This document shows, one piece after another, positions 19,975 to 29,117 of a DNA stretch of 64,000 nt. The notes beneath the pieces were generated by a model that searched no databases, was not told where the DNA came from, and was given only the letters and a program-made list of their open reading frames with translations. This DNA comes from Sedimentibacter sp. MB35-C1 (GTDB lineage Bacteria > Bacillota > Clostridia > Tissierellales > Sedimentibacteraceae). Positions within the stretch are counted from its first letter, which is position 1. Each line of letters starts with the position of its first letter. The stretch covers positions 3,410,001 through 3,474,000 of the forward strand of contig NZ_CP133188.1 of the NCBI RefSeq assembly GCF_030913635.1, in the 5' to 3' direction. The translations under genes were made by a program, and so were the position numbers.

Positions 19975-20949
19975 TTATTTATTTACTCTATTTTCAGGTT
20001 CTTGTCCATTTAATACGCGAATTGCTTCTTCACATGCTCTTCTTCTCAATTCTTCAAACGAATCTCTAGTAAAGAAAGCTGCGTGCGGTGTAATTATAAG
20101 ATTATCTAGTGTAAATAATTCATTTTCAACTGGTAAAGGTTCAGTCTCCGTTACATCTATTGCAGCTCCTGCTATAACTTTATTTTTTAATGCTTCATAT
20201 AAATCTTTTTCTTTGATAAGTGGGCCTCTGCCAGTATTAATAACAAATGCAGTCGGTTTCATCTTTTTAAACACTTCCAGATTAAACATATGTTTTGTTT
20301 CAGGCGTTAGAGGAGTGTTTATAGACATTACGTCAGCTTCTCTTACAACAGTATCAAAGTCAACCAGTTCTACTCCCATCTCTTCAGCCACCTTTGGATC
20401 AACATATGGATCTGTTGCAATAATTCTGAACCCAAATGGCTTTGCCTTTTTAGCAACTAACTTTGCAATTCTTCCAAATCCAAATATACCAAGAGTTTGT
20501 GTTGAAAATCTTCTCATCGGAGGAAAACCGGTAACTGTATGAACACTTTGAATATCCCAAATGCCTTTTCTTGTATGTTCATTATAAGTATTTGTATGTC
20601 TTAATATTGTCATCATAAGAGCAAGGGTATAATCAGATACTTCCTGTATACTATAGTCTGGTATATTGCAAACTGCGATTTCTTTTTTCTTAGCAGTTGC
20701 CAAATCAATGGTATCATATCCTATGCCTTGTCTTACAATAACCTTGCATTTATTCATGGATTCTATTATATCTTTAGTAATTTTTTTATCCGCGGTAATA
20801 ACTGCATCTGCATCAACTACTTCTTTTAAAAATGTTTCATTATCATCATTAGGTACAAATTTTAATTGAAAGCTTGCTTTTTCTATTAATTCCTTTTCAT
20901 AAGCAGGATCGGTTATTAATACGCTGCTTACAACAATCTTTTTACTCAT
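19975..20949 (-). CDS. D-isomer-specific 2-hydroxyacid dehydrogenase family protein
   Basis: NAD(P)-dependent oxidoreductase, 324 aa, of the D-2-hydroxyacid dehydrogenase/phosphoglycerate dehydrogenase-like fold. NAD motif GIFGFGRIAKLVAKKAKPFG; catalytic Arg in NTGRGPLIKEKDL, Glu in DVTETEPLP and His in ITPHAAFFTRDS are all present. It is the last gene of the island, 15 nt after the RocB-like gene. With the aminotransferase two genes upstream it could reduce a 2-oxo acid to a D-2-hydroxy acid, or run in reverse to oxidise an imported hydroxy acid. Substrate unknown. Confidence 0.88.
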   Translation of the reverse strand: MSKKIVVSSVLITDPAYEKELIEKASFQLKFVPNDDNETFLKEVVDADAVITADKKITKDIIESMNKCKVIVRQGIGYDTIDLATAKKKEIAVCNIPDYSIQEVSDYTLALMMTILRHTNTYNEHTRKGIWDIQSVHTVTGFPPMRRFSTQTLGIFGFGRIAKLVAKKAKPFGFRIIATDPYVDPKVAEEMGVELVDFDTVVREADVMSINTPLTPETKHMFNLEVFKKMKPTAFVINTGRGPLIKEKDLYEALKNKVIAGAAIDVTETEPLPVENELFTLDNLIITPHAAFFTRDSFEELRRRACEEAIRVLNGQEPENRVNK

Positions 20950-20963
20950 TTTATTTTCTCCTT

Positions 20964-22625
20964 CTATTCGTGCAGTAATTTTGTTATAAATAAGTCTATA
21001 AACAACGGAGCTTTATAGAATAAGTCTTCTTTATTAACTCTTTCAGTATATTTGTGCAAATCTACTCCCCAAGGCCCTATATTTATAACTGGCATTGACA
21101 CATCTTTAATTTCTTCTAATGGAATATAATAAACATCTTTCCACATAAGCATGTTGTTTTCTATATAGTCAATATCTCTTTGCTCTGATACGAACATTGC
21201 GTAGCTTAAGTCAGATATTCCCGTATAATAATTTTGCACTACAATTTCTTCATTAAAATTATCTTTAGAATATTCTTTTAATTGTTCTATAATTTCATTA
21301 ATCTTTTTTGACTTCTCGCCAAGCATCATATTATTTGTACTTGGATAATATGGTGGAGTAAGTGCTAAAATCACACATGGATTTAAGTCTTTCACATATT
21401 CCAGTGTTTTTTCAATTATAATGTTTGCAGCCTCTATTGTTGATACTTCATTATTATTGAATTTTTCTTTAACTTCTGCCATTACCTTAATATATGCCTC
21501 TTCAAATTCTTTTCCTGAATCTCTTAAAGCATCTTTATACAGCTCAGAATAGAATTTTACTTTTGGCTCCCAATTTAATCTTTGATACTCAAGTCCAGAC
21601 ATCTCAGTATATTTTTTGTAGCTTTCATTTAATTCTTCAACTACTGTTTCAAAAGCCTTAACGCTTATTTTCTTCAACTCTCCCATTAATTCCATAGGAG
21701 TTTTTTCCAATGGAAGAATACTCATGTAGCCGCATGTAGCCTTTGGTAAAGATACATCGTATACAGTCTTCCTATCCTTGTGATATAACCATGTAGGAGC
21801 AGGATTTGTTGTATTTCCTTTTCTTTCAAGAAAATTAGGATTCAATTCAGTTTTCCTGATTATTTCAGCAAGAATATTTATAGGGTTAATTCCTTGATAA
21901 ACGTATCCTACATGAGTAAGCTTACCTCTAACATAGACTACAGGCATTATTTTACCTATTGAACCATCGTACCAAGTTGGTTTTGATTCATCATCGCGTT
22001 CATGCGGCTCACAATTTATCATTAGTTTATAATCTAAACCATATTTATCTTTTAATTCTTTTAATTTAAGTGCTCCAGCTCTCATACCAGCTGATAAATT
22101 TTCTTCATCTGGCACAGAGAGAAGAACAATATTACCCTTAAAGTTTTTATCTTTGCTGTATTCCTCTATTAATGAAAGCTGAATCGCTCCACCGCCCTTC
22201 ATGTCGGCAACGCCACGACCAAATATCCATTTATCACTTAATAAATCTTCTTTCATTTTCTTAGGAAGCTCAATAGTAGTATTTTTGAATGCTTTTTCTA
22301 CCTCGTACGGCTTTAAGCAAAACGGTTCAAAAACTCCATAATCCTTAGTTTCAACGCAATCATTGTGATGTATGAATACAATAGTGTCGTTACCTTGTCC
22401 TTTTAATAGGCACCATGAAACCTTTCTGCCTATGTAGTCACCAGGTATGTCATAGAAACCACAGTTCTCTGGATTTTCCTTAAAATATTCAACTTTATTA
22501 AACCAGTTCTCATAAAATTTCTCTATGTTTAATTCCAATTTGGAATTAGTATCACTTCTTGTACCTACAAAATCTAATAAATTTGTTTCAATTGTATTTT
22601 TTAAATTATTTATATTAATAGTCAT
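20964..22625 (-). CDS. M20 family hydrolase, RocB-like
   Basis: 553-aa zinc hydrolase of the M20 peptidase family in the long RocB (arginine utilisation) subgroup. Metal-site blocks: VFIHHNDCVE, FGRGVADMKGGGAIQLSLIEEY with the metal Asp, VPDEENLSAGMRAGA with catalytic Glu-Glu, and NCEPHERDD. RocB is assigned to arginine/ornithine catabolism by genetics in bacilli, its exact reaction being unsettled. Here it sits between an aminotransferase and a hydroxyacid dehydrogenase, so amide or N-acyl bond hydrolysis releasing an amino acid for transamination is a reasonable inference. Confidence 0.85.
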   Translation of the reverse strand: MTININNLKNTIETNLLDFVGTRSDTNSKLELNIEKFYENWFNKVEYFKENPENCGFYDIPGDYIGRKVSWCLLKGQGNDTIVFIHHNDCVETKDYGVFEPFCLKPYEVEKAFKNTTIELPKKMKEDLLSDKWIFGRGVADMKGGGAIQLSLIEEYSKDKNFKGNIVLLSVPDEENLSAGMRAGALKLKELKDKYGLDYKLMINCEPHERDDESKPTWYDGSIGKIMPVVYVRGKLTHVGYVYQGINPINILAEIIRKTELNPNFLERKGNTTNPAPTWLYHKDRKTVYDVSLPKATCGYMSILPLEKTPMELMGELKKISVKAFETVVEELNESYKKYTEMSGLEYQRLNWEPKVKFYSELYKDALRDSGKEFEEAYIKVMAEVKEKFNNNEVSTIEAANIIIEKTLEYVKDLNPCVILALTPPYYPSTNNMMLGEKSKKINEIIEQLKEYSKDNFNEEIVVQNYYTGISDLSYAMFVSEQRDIDYIENNMLMWKDVYYIPLEEIKDVSMPVINIGPWGVDLHKYTERVNKEDLFYKAPLFIDLFITKLLHE

Positions 22626-22648
22626 TTAATGCACCCCGCTTATTTAAA

Positions 22649-23818
22649 TTATAGTTTACCCAAAGCTGTCTTAATTTTATCACACGCTTCAATAATATCC
22701 TCATAGGAACGGCAATATGCTAGTCTAACATGGCCTTTTCCATAATCACCAAATGATGTTCCCGGTACACCTACTACACCTGCTTCTTCCATTAAATAAT
22801 TACAGAAGTCTTTTTCTGACATTCCGAATGATGTTATATCAGGGAAAGCATAAAAAGCACCTTTTGGTTTTATCATTTTTAATCCGTCAATCTTTGTAAA
22901 GGCTTCATATAAATAGTCACCTCTTCTTTTAAATTCCTTTACCATGCTGTCTATAAACTCGTCACCATTTTTAAAAGCTTCTACTGCACCCCATTGAGCA
23001 AATGCTGTTGCACAAGTTGAAAAATTTTGATGAACTTTATTTATATATTTTATAGCATTTGCTGATCCTAATACATAACCTATTCTCCAACCTGTCATTG
23101 AAAAAGATTTAGAAGTTGATTTAACTACTAAAGTTCTGTCCCTCATGTCTTCTAAAGTTGAAATAGAAACATGTTTTTCGCCATATATAAACTCATCATA
23201 ACATTCATCAGATATAACAATTAAATCATTTGCTTTTGCTAAATCAGCAATTTTTTCTAAATTTTCCTTATTCAAAACATATCCTGCAGGATTGTTAGGG
23301 GAATTAATTAAAAGCATCTTTGTTTTAGGTGTAATTCTGTCTTTAATTCTATCTACATTTAATTCCCAATTTTCTGACATAAGTACAGGAACTTCTACTA
23401 ACTTTACTCCCGCAATAATTGCCTGCTCTTTATATGCTGAAAAGTATGGGCTTGGACAAATGATTTCGTCACCCGGATTCATCATTGTAAGCATTATAAC
23501 TCCAATAGCCTCGGCAGCTCCACTCGTTACACTTATTTCAGTTTCATAATCGTATTTTAATCCAAAGCGTCTTTCTTCCTTTTCTATAATAGCCTTTCTT
23601 AAAGGCTCTATCCCATTAATGTCAGTATAATGTACTTGCCCTTTATCTAATGCTAACTTTACTGCTTCCTTTGCAAAGTCAGGAGAATCAAAATCCGGCC
23701 GTCCTATTTCCATGTGTATTATTCTCTTACCTTGTTCTTCTAATCTGTTCGCCTTTGCAAAGATTTCATACAATCCTCCAAAAGGCATTGCTTCTAACCT
23801 GTCATTACAAGCTATCAT
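22649..23818 (-). CDS. class I/II pyridoxal-phosphate aminotransferase
   Basis: 389-aa fold-type I aminotransferase close to the aspartate aminotransferase I-gamma group. The PLP lysine lies in VVKSTSKSFSMTGWRIGY; other blocks are SVTSGAAEAIGVIM, LLINSPNNPAGYVLNKENL and VISDECYDEFIYG; the final Arg that binds the alpha-carboxylate is in GHVRLAYCRSYEDI. Start ATG follows AGGAGGAAGTAAA. First gene after the 170-nt region with the TGTATACATGTATACA palindrome, so probably the first gene of a unit with rocB-like and dehydrogenase genes. Substrate not determined. Confidence 0.92.
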   Translation of the reverse strand: MIACNDRLEAMPFGGLYEIFAKANRLEEQGKRIIHMEIGRPDFDSPDFAKEAVKLALDKGQVHYTDINGIEPLRKAIIEKEERRFGLKYDYETEISVTSGAAEAIGVIMLTMMNPGDEIICPSPYFSAYKEQAIIAGVKLVEVPVLMSENWELNVDRIKDRITPKTKMLLINSPNNPAGYVLNKENLEKIADLAKANDLIVISDECYDEFIYGEKHVSISTLEDMRDRTLVVKSTSKSFSMTGWRIGYVLGSANAIKYINKVHQNFSTCATAFAQWGAVEAFKNGDEFIDSMVKEFKRRGDYLYEAFTKIDGLKMIKPKGAFYAFPDITSFGMSEKDFCNYLMEEAGVVGVPGTSFGDYGKGHVRLAYCRSYEDIIEACDKIKTALGKL

Positions 23819-23880
23819 TTTACTTCCTCCTAATTTTATTTATAGATTAATATTTTTGAAAATGCTATTTTATTAATTAT

Positions 23881-23896
23881 TGTATACATGTATACA
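23881..23896. promoter_or_regulatory. Perfect 16-bp palindrome, candidate GntR operator 1
   Basis: TGTATACATGTATACA, followed at 23903-23914 by the half-site-like TGTATACTAATG. It lies about 60 nt upstream of the aminotransferase start. The same pair of elements occurs upstream of dctP. FCD-type GntR proteins commonly bind TTGTATACAA-like sites. Confidence 0.7.
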
Positions 23897-23988
23897 TGGA
23901 TATGTATACTAATGTTTTGCTAAGGAAGCTGTTGCTTATCAACATTAACATTAATTTCAGTATATTAATTACTTCACATGCACACAAC

Positions 23989-25299
23989 TTATATACATAA
24001 GTTTCCATTTTCGTCAAAAGTAAATTCCTCTGGATCGCTTAAGATTTTTATATTAGGGTTAATTTTAGCTTCATCGAGATGAGCTTCAGAAATATAAATT
24101 TCATCTAATTGCAAAGAGTTTTTAATTCTAATAATTTTAGGATTATTCTTATCGCTGTCAACTGTAGTCCTAAGAGCAATTTGAATTGCTTCCTTATCTG
24201 ACTTTAAAATCATTGGAATTTTGCTTCCTTTAATTGTTGTAGCTGTTATTGCATTTGGGTATGTCATTTCTAAATCTATCTTGTCGAAAAGCCTCTTTGT
24301 TATAGCATCAGCCCCTCCAATTCCAACAGCACTTCCATGACTTTCATCTGACAAATCAAGAACAACAACATTTTCAGCGCTTATACCTCCTGATGCATAA
24401 GGTGTTGCAAAAGTACCTGTTATATTTGGATCCATTCCATCCCCACTAAAGTTTTTCCCAATTTTATCAACTACTAAAACATCTGTTTTTTCAAAATAAA
24501 TTTTTGGCATGTTTTTACGTGCCTCATTCAGCAATTCAGGCTCTTTTTCTTCAATTTCATCTGGACCCAAGGCCACTAAGCGCCTTGTTTCATCATATGG
24601 ATTCTCTAAAATAGCAAGCCCGCATATTATGGGAGCATTAGCTATAATTGATTTCCCAAAAAGATATACATTTTTCTTCATATTTTTGAATCCTTTTTCA
24701 TGGCACACCTCAGCACCATGCTGCTTGCCAAGCCCAATTGCCATCATTTTCATTAAACCACTTTCATAATTACCTCTAAAGCAAGTGTGTGGCTTTACCC
24801 TGCCGCATACTATGATTCCATCAGATTCTGCTGCATATCTGTCAATAAAAACACTTACACCTTCCTCATTTTTACATATTTCAATGGTTTCCATCGATGA
24901 ATAAATTGGACATCCTATATATTTTTCAGTAACGCCATATCCTTCAATTAACTTCTTTTGGCCTTCTGCTGTAGCACCGCCGTGACTTCCCATTGCTGGT
25001 ATAACAAAAGGCCTTGCCCCAACTTTCTTGCAATAATCCACTATGCTTTTTATAATCAAAGCTATATTGGAGATTCCGCGGCTTCCACAAGTTATACAGA
25101 TCCTTTTGCCTTCAGAAATAGAATTATTAAATTTATCCTGACTAAGCAGCTTATCAACTTCAGAAGAAATATTAGATGTATCCAACTTTTCACAATTAAA
25201 TATTTGTTGCACTTTCACCATTTTAGGTAGCTTTACATCCCTAGCTAATTTAGATACAACACTCATTGTTTTCTCCGTTTTATATATTCGTAAATCCAA
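23989..25299 (-). CDS. LarA-like (DUF2088, lactate racemase domain) protein
   Basis: 436 aa, related to the nickel-pincer 2-hydroxyacid racemase LarA. Recognisable blocks are CGSRGISNIALIIKSIVDY, VIPAMGSHGGATAEGQKKL, GRVKPHTCFRGNYESGLMKM followed by the Lys-containing AIGLGKQHGAEVCH. LarA-family members racemise or epimerise 2-hydroxy acids and need LarB/C/E to make the cofactor; none of those is in this window. The neighbouring hydroxyacid dehydrogenase and TRAP importer suit a hydroxy acid substrate. The C-terminal third is less conserved. Whether this subgroup carries the nickel pincer is unknown. Confidence 0.75.
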   Translation of the reverse strand: MDLRIYKTEKTMSVVSKLARDVKLPKMVKVQQIFNCEKLDTSNISSEVDKLLSQDKFNNSISEGKRICITCGSRGISNIALIIKSIVDYCKKVGARPFVIPAMGSHGGATAEGQKKLIEGYGVTEKYIGCPIYSSMETIEICKNEEGVSVFIDRYAAESDGIIVCGRVKPHTCFRGNYESGLMKMMAIGLGKQHGAEVCHEKGFKNMKKNVYLFGKSIIANAPIICGLAILENPYDETRRLVALGPDEIEEKEPELLNEARKNMPKIYFEKTDVLVVDKIGKNFSGDGMDPNITGTFATPYASGGISAENVVVLDLSDESHGSAVGIGGADAITKRLFDKIDLEMTYPNAITATTIKGSKIPMILKSDKEAIQIALRTTVDSDKNNPKIIRIKNSLQLDEIYISEAHLDEAKINPNIKILSDPEEFTFDENGNLCI

Positions 25300-25312
25300 A
25301 TTACAAAAATTT

Positions 25313-25492
25313 TTAATTAATATCTCTATTGTATTGTTTTATCCACTTATTCAATAAATACATAGAAACTTCATATTCTTCAGTTATGTCTTTCTTTTTC
25401 ATTCCGCCATAATACAATTGAACTACCCTATCTTTATAAACATCAGTATAGATAAATCTGTGTTTTGTATTTTTTGTTCCGTTCATATACAT
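25313..25492 (-). pseudogene. IS3-type OrfA (HTH_Tnp_1) remnant
   Basis: 59-codon frame with a good start (AGAGGTATGTATATG) encoding a helix-turn-helix of the IS3 OrfA type: DVYKDRVVQLYYGGMKKKDI, then ITEEYEVSMYLLNKWIKQYN. It stops right after the recognition helix, and no OrfB follows. It sits in the gap between dctM and the LarA-like gene, in the direction of the operon. Most likely a decayed insertion sequence; a free-standing mini-HTH protein is possible but less likely. Confidence 0.6.
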
Positions 25493-25586
25493 ACCTCTAA
25501 CAAATGAAAATTTTGGTTTGTTTTGTCAACGAAAAGCAGAGATCAGCAACTCTCCGCTTTCCAACTAACCATACATTATACAGCGC

Positions 25587-26870
25587 TTACCCTCTCATTA
25601 AATATACTAAAAACATTGAAATATCTGGGATAAATGTAATAAGTAACAGACAAACAACCATGGAAATCAGAAACGGAATTGCTGCCTTTGCTATATTTTC
25701 ATATCGCATATTTGCAACTGCCGATGCTACGAACAAATTAGCCCCATACGGAGGAGTAACAAAACCTATTGCAAGTGCTACTGTCATAAAAATACCAAAA
25801 TGAATAGGATCAACTCCCATTGATTTTACTAATGGTAAAAATACAGGTGTTAATATCAAGCATGAAGATATATTGTCAACAAAGCACCCAACGACTAAAA
25901 GGATTACAAGAATTAACAGTTTCATTACTATATCGCTGGAAATAGCAGATCCTAAGAACGCTCCAATTGTAACTGGTATCTGTTCAACAGAGAGATATGA
26001 TGCAAATGCCATTGAAAAACCAATTGCAAGACCAGTCATACCATTTAAATCTGCAGTTGCTTTTAATGAATCAATCCAAATTTTCCATGTAAGTTCTTTG
26101 TATATAAATATACCGGCAAATAACGAATATACAATTGCCACTACAGATGCCTCTGTAGGCGTAAACACACCACCATAAATACCGCCAAGTATAATAACAG
26201 GAGCCATCAGAGCCCAGAAAGAATCTTTAAAAACTTTAAAGAAACTCAAATCTGATTTTTCTCTCTCTTTTCCCCTGTATCCTCGCTTTTTGCTTATGAA
26301 GTAAGCTACAGCTACTAATGCTATTCCAATCAATAGACCAGGAATAATTCCTGCAATAAATATGTCCCCTATTGAAGCTCCTGCCACAACTCCGTATACA
26401 ACAAATGGTATACTTGGAGGAATAACCACCCCTATTGTGCCAGCAACGGCCGTAAGTCCTGTTGAAAAGCTCTTCTCATATCCCCTATTTTCCATTTCTG
26501 GGATCATAATAGAGCCTATAGCAGAAACTGTTGCAGGTCCCGAACCTGAAATGGCTGCAAAGAACATACATGACACAACATTTACAATTGCTAAGCCTCC
26601 AGTTATTTTACCGAAAGCATAGTCAGCTAAATTTACAATTCTCTTGGCAATTCCGCCTAAAGCCATTAGATTCCCTGCTAACATAAAGAACGGTATTGCC
26701 AGTAATGCAAAAGAATCAAGTCCGGCAAATACATTTTGACTAATCATAGATAATGGTATGTTAGTAAATTCTTTCATTATTATCAATGTAGCTAAGCCCA
26801 GCGATACACCTATCGGCAATGTTAAAGTAGCAAAAACCAATAAAAGGACAAATAATAATGCGGTTTCCAT
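25587..26870 (-). CDS. dctM: TRAP transporter large permease, DctM
   Basis: 427-aa, about twelve-helix membrane subunit of a tripartite ATP-independent periplasmic transporter, which drives solute uptake with a sodium gradient. Family blocks: LLAIPFFMLAGNLMALGGIAKRI, GSGPATVSAIGSIMIPEM, and VVIPPSIPFVVYG, GCFVDNISSCLILTPVFLP near the end. Overlaps the last base of dctQ (26870), so the two permeases are translated together. In Gram-positive hosts the binding protein (DctP) is a lipoprotein, as found here. Confidence 0.95.
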   Translation of the reverse strand: METALLFVLLLVFATLTLPIGVSLGLATLIIMKEFTNIPLSMISQNVFAGLDSFALLAIPFFMLAGNLMALGGIAKRIVNLADYAFGKITGGLAIVNVVSCMFFAAISGSGPATVSAIGSIMIPEMENRGYEKSFSTGLTAVAGTIGVVIPPSIPFVVYGVVAGASIGDIFIAGIIPGLLIGIALVAVAYFISKKRGYRGKEREKSDLSFFKVFKDSFWALMAPVIILGGIYGGVFTPTEASVVAIVYSLFAGIFIYKELTWKIWIDSLKATADLNGMTGLAIGFSMAFASYLSVEQIPVTIGAFLGSAISSDIVMKLLILVILLVVGCFVDNISSCLILTPVFLPLVKSMGVDPIHFGIFMTVALAIGFVTPPYGANLFVASAVANMRYENIAKAAIPFLISMVVCLLLITFIPDISMFLVYLMRG

Positions 26871-27358
26871 TATACTGCTACCTCCTCTTTTAATAATTTA
26901 ATTAGATTCTGTACGAGTCTAATATTCATTAATGTAGCCCCTACCGGTATAGCCATATACGCATACACCATAGGAAGTTGCATTGCAGGAGACTTTTGGC
27001 CGAATGAAGCAATTCTCATTGCAACTTCATATCCTTGATAAATTACAAAGCATCCAAATGCAAACCAAATAACTATAACAACTACTTCTAGTATCCTATT
27101 TGCTTTAGCACTTAACAAATCTTTAAGCACTGTAACTCTTATATGTGTACCATTTTTTGTACAATAGCTGATGCCAATCCAAAGCTGCCATATAAATATG
27201 TATCTTGCAAGTTCTTCTGACCAAGTTAATGAATTTTTAAACACATAACGAAACACAACCTGCATAAAAAGCAATGCAACACTGAAGCAAAAGGATGGTA
27301 ATAAAAATATTTCTTCAAAATTATTTAATATTTTTAAAAACTTTTTCAAGATATACAC
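26870..27358 (-). CDS. dctQ: TRAP transporter small permease, DctQ
   Basis: 162 aa with four predicted helices (about residues 16-36, 50-68, 88-108, 129-147) and the family signature VVFRYVFKNSLTWSEELARYIFIWQLWIG. DctQ pairs with DctM to form the membrane part of the transporter. Begins about 110 nt after dctP, across a hairpin. Confidence 0.93.
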   Translation of the reverse strand: MYILKKFLKILNNFEEIFLLPSFCFSVALLFMQVVFRYVFKNSLTWSEELARYIFIWQLWIGISYCTKNGTHIRVTVLKDLLSAKANRILEVVVIVIWFAFGCFVIYQGYEVAMRIASFGQKSPAMQLPMVYAYMAIPVGATLMNIRLVQNLIKLLKEEVAV

Positions 27359-27408
27359 CTCAATTAAATTTTGCTCTCTGCCTTTGCAGAAGATTTGATT
27401 AATAAAAT

Positions 27409-27441
27409 AATAGCTACAAGCTACATAAAGCTGTAGCTATT
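27409..27441 (-). promoter_or_regulatory. Hairpin between dctP and dctQ
   Basis: 10-bp perfect arms AATAGCTACA (27409-27418) and TGTAGCTATT (27432-27441). A partial terminator or mRNA stabiliser at this place would give more binding protein than permease, as is usual for such transporters. Confidence 0.6.
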
Positions 27442-27469
27442 ATAAAAAGATTAAATTTTTACTAGAATA

Positions 27470-28522
27470 TTATTTTCCGTATTTTGCGTCAACTTCTCTT
27501 GCTGCATCTATAATTTCTTTTCCAGCTACAGCTTCCATTTCGTCATATACTACCATTGCAGCTTCTTTAAATTTTGCCTTTTCTTCATCAGAAACTTCGT
27601 AAACATCTACACCAGCTTTTTTAATTTCTTCTATTAGTTCATTTTCGGATTTAGTATTTTCAGCTCTCTGCCATTCTGTTGCTACTTGAGATGCTTCTGT
27701 AATTGCTTGCTGAATTTCAGGAGGAAGCCCTTGCCACCATTGCTCTGACACTATAACTGCTGTTGCTGCATAGTTTTGTTCCAAGCGTAAATAATACTTG
27801 ATTGGTTCATAAAGCTTGTTTGTGTATGTTAGCACTACACCATTGTCATGACCTTCTACTGTTTTCTGCTGTAATGCAGTATAAAGTTCTGAAAATGCCA
27901 TTGGAGTCGGATTAGATCCAAACGATTTAAACATGCTTAAATATATAGGAGATTCCATAACTCTCATCTTAACACCACTCATATCTTCTAAAGAGTTAAT
28001 CTTTTTATCAACAGTAGCTATGTTTCTAAATGAATTTTCCATGTAAGTTATTACTCTCAATCCTTTACTTGGTAAATTTTTAGCTAGCATCTGCCCAAAT
28101 TCACCATCCAACGCTGCATATGCTGTTTCCTTATTTCTAAAAAGAAATGGAAGTTCTGAAGCATTACATGCTGGATCAAAGTTTGCCACTACAGAAAGCG
28201 GTGCAACATCCGCCTCAAGTGTACCAAGCTGCATTGCTTCCAACAGCTGACGATCTCCACCCAAAACTCCGTTGTTATAAACTTCCACTTTAACTTTTCC
28301 ATTAGTTCTTTTTTCAACTTCAGGTTTAAATACTTCATGCAACACTGCGCCGCTTGGAGAACTGTCTGGGACAGTAGTTGCTATCTTTAATACTATAGGT
28401 TCATCTGCGCTTATTTCTTGGCTTTCATTTTTTGTCTCCGAACCTGTTTTTGCATCTTGACTGCATGCAGCCAAAGAAAATACCATTGTAAGTGCGAGCA
28501 AAATTGATATTACTTTTTTCAT
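27470..28522 (-). CDS. dctP: TRAP transporter substrate-binding lipoprotein, DctP
   Basis: 350 aa. Lipoprotein signal MKKVISILLALTMVFSLAAC with the lipobox LAAC (Cys20), then a Ser/Thr/Glu linker and the DctP fold: LKIATTVPDSSPSGAVLHEV, VYNNGVLGGDRQLLEAMQLG, the carboxylate-binding Arg region SGVKMRVMESPIYLSMFKSF, and FSELYTALQQKTVEGHDNG. The Arg in KMRVM normally salt-bridges a substrate carboxylate, so a carboxylic acid ligand is expected. First gene of the transporter unit; preceded by a 595-nt region with two TGTATAC elements. Confidence 0.95.
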   Translation of the reverse strand: MKKVISILLALTMVFSLAACSQDAKTGSETKNESQEISADEPIVLKIATTVPDSSPSGAVLHEVFKPEVEKRTNGKVKVEVYNNGVLGGDRQLLEAMQLGTLEADVAPLSVVANFDPACNASELPFLFRNKETAYAALDGEFGQMLAKNLPSKGLRVITYMENSFRNIATVDKKINSLEDMSGVKMRVMESPIYLSMFKSFGSNPTPMAFSELYTALQQKTVEGHDNGVVLTYTNKLYEPIKYYLRLEQNYAATAVIVSEQWWQGLPPEIQQAITEASQVATEWQRAENTKSENELIEEIKKAGVDVYEVSDEEKAKFKEAAMVVYDEMEAVAGKEIIDAAREVDAKYGK

Positions 28523-28770
28523 GATAACCCTCCAAATATTTAAAATTTAAATTTATCAATTATAGTTTATAGTTATATATTATTAAACGTTTGTATATTA
28601 AATTTCCTCCTCCCTTCTGCAGCTTGTCCAATTAAATATATAACTTTTCTATTTGTAAATGTTTTCTTACTGCTTTTAAAAAAATATTTCATCTTTTAAT
28701 TATAAATACACTTATTTATGACAACATTTTCATTAATTATAGTCCAGCTTAAATAATTTGTCAACAACAA

Positions 28771-28786
28771 TTGTATACAAGTATAC
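28771..28786. promoter_or_regulatory. Candidate GntR operator 2 upstream of dctP
   Basis: TTGTATACAAGTATAC contains both TTGTATACAA and GTATACAAGTATAC dyads and matches the palindrome at 23881-23896. A further TGTATACTAATA at 28999-29010 repeats, with one change, the element at 23903-23914. Confidence 0.65.
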
Positions 28787-29046
28787 GTATATCTTTTATT
28801 TAACATATTCCATTTTTCAATTAAATGCTTATTTTTTAAGATTACGGGTTTAATATTTTATTATTTGTTTCAAATTACCATAATCATTGTGTACTTTATG
28901 TCAATCTTTTAGTTAAATAAAAATTTGCATATTTTTCCTTTAAATAGCCATTTAATTCTAAAATAAGTATTATTTAGGTTATTTTTTTAGTTTTTTAATG
29001 TATACTAATATGCATTTTATCAAATTTTTAAATATTTGCATAAAAA

Positions 29047-29097
29047 AATGTTTGCAAATTTATTTTATAAAACCTATAAAGTAAATTTGCAAACATT
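29047..29097 (-). terminator. Terminator of second GntR gene
   Basis: Perfect 16-bp arms 29047-29062 and 29082-29097 with a run of A on the plus strand (29042-29048), i.e. a U-tract in the transcript, 20 nt after the stop codon. Confidence 0.9.
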
Positions 29098-29117
29098 CAA
29101 TTTAGATTCCAGCTATT

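Larger units (their letters stand above)
28523..29117. other. Long AT-rich control region upstream of dctP
   Basis: 595 nt with no supported gene. Contains operator-like elements at 28771-28786 and 28999-29010 and the terminator of the second gntR gene (29047-29097). The 250 nt between the first element and dctP are featureless AT-rich sequence, implying a long leader or an unseen promoter. Confidence 0.6.
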
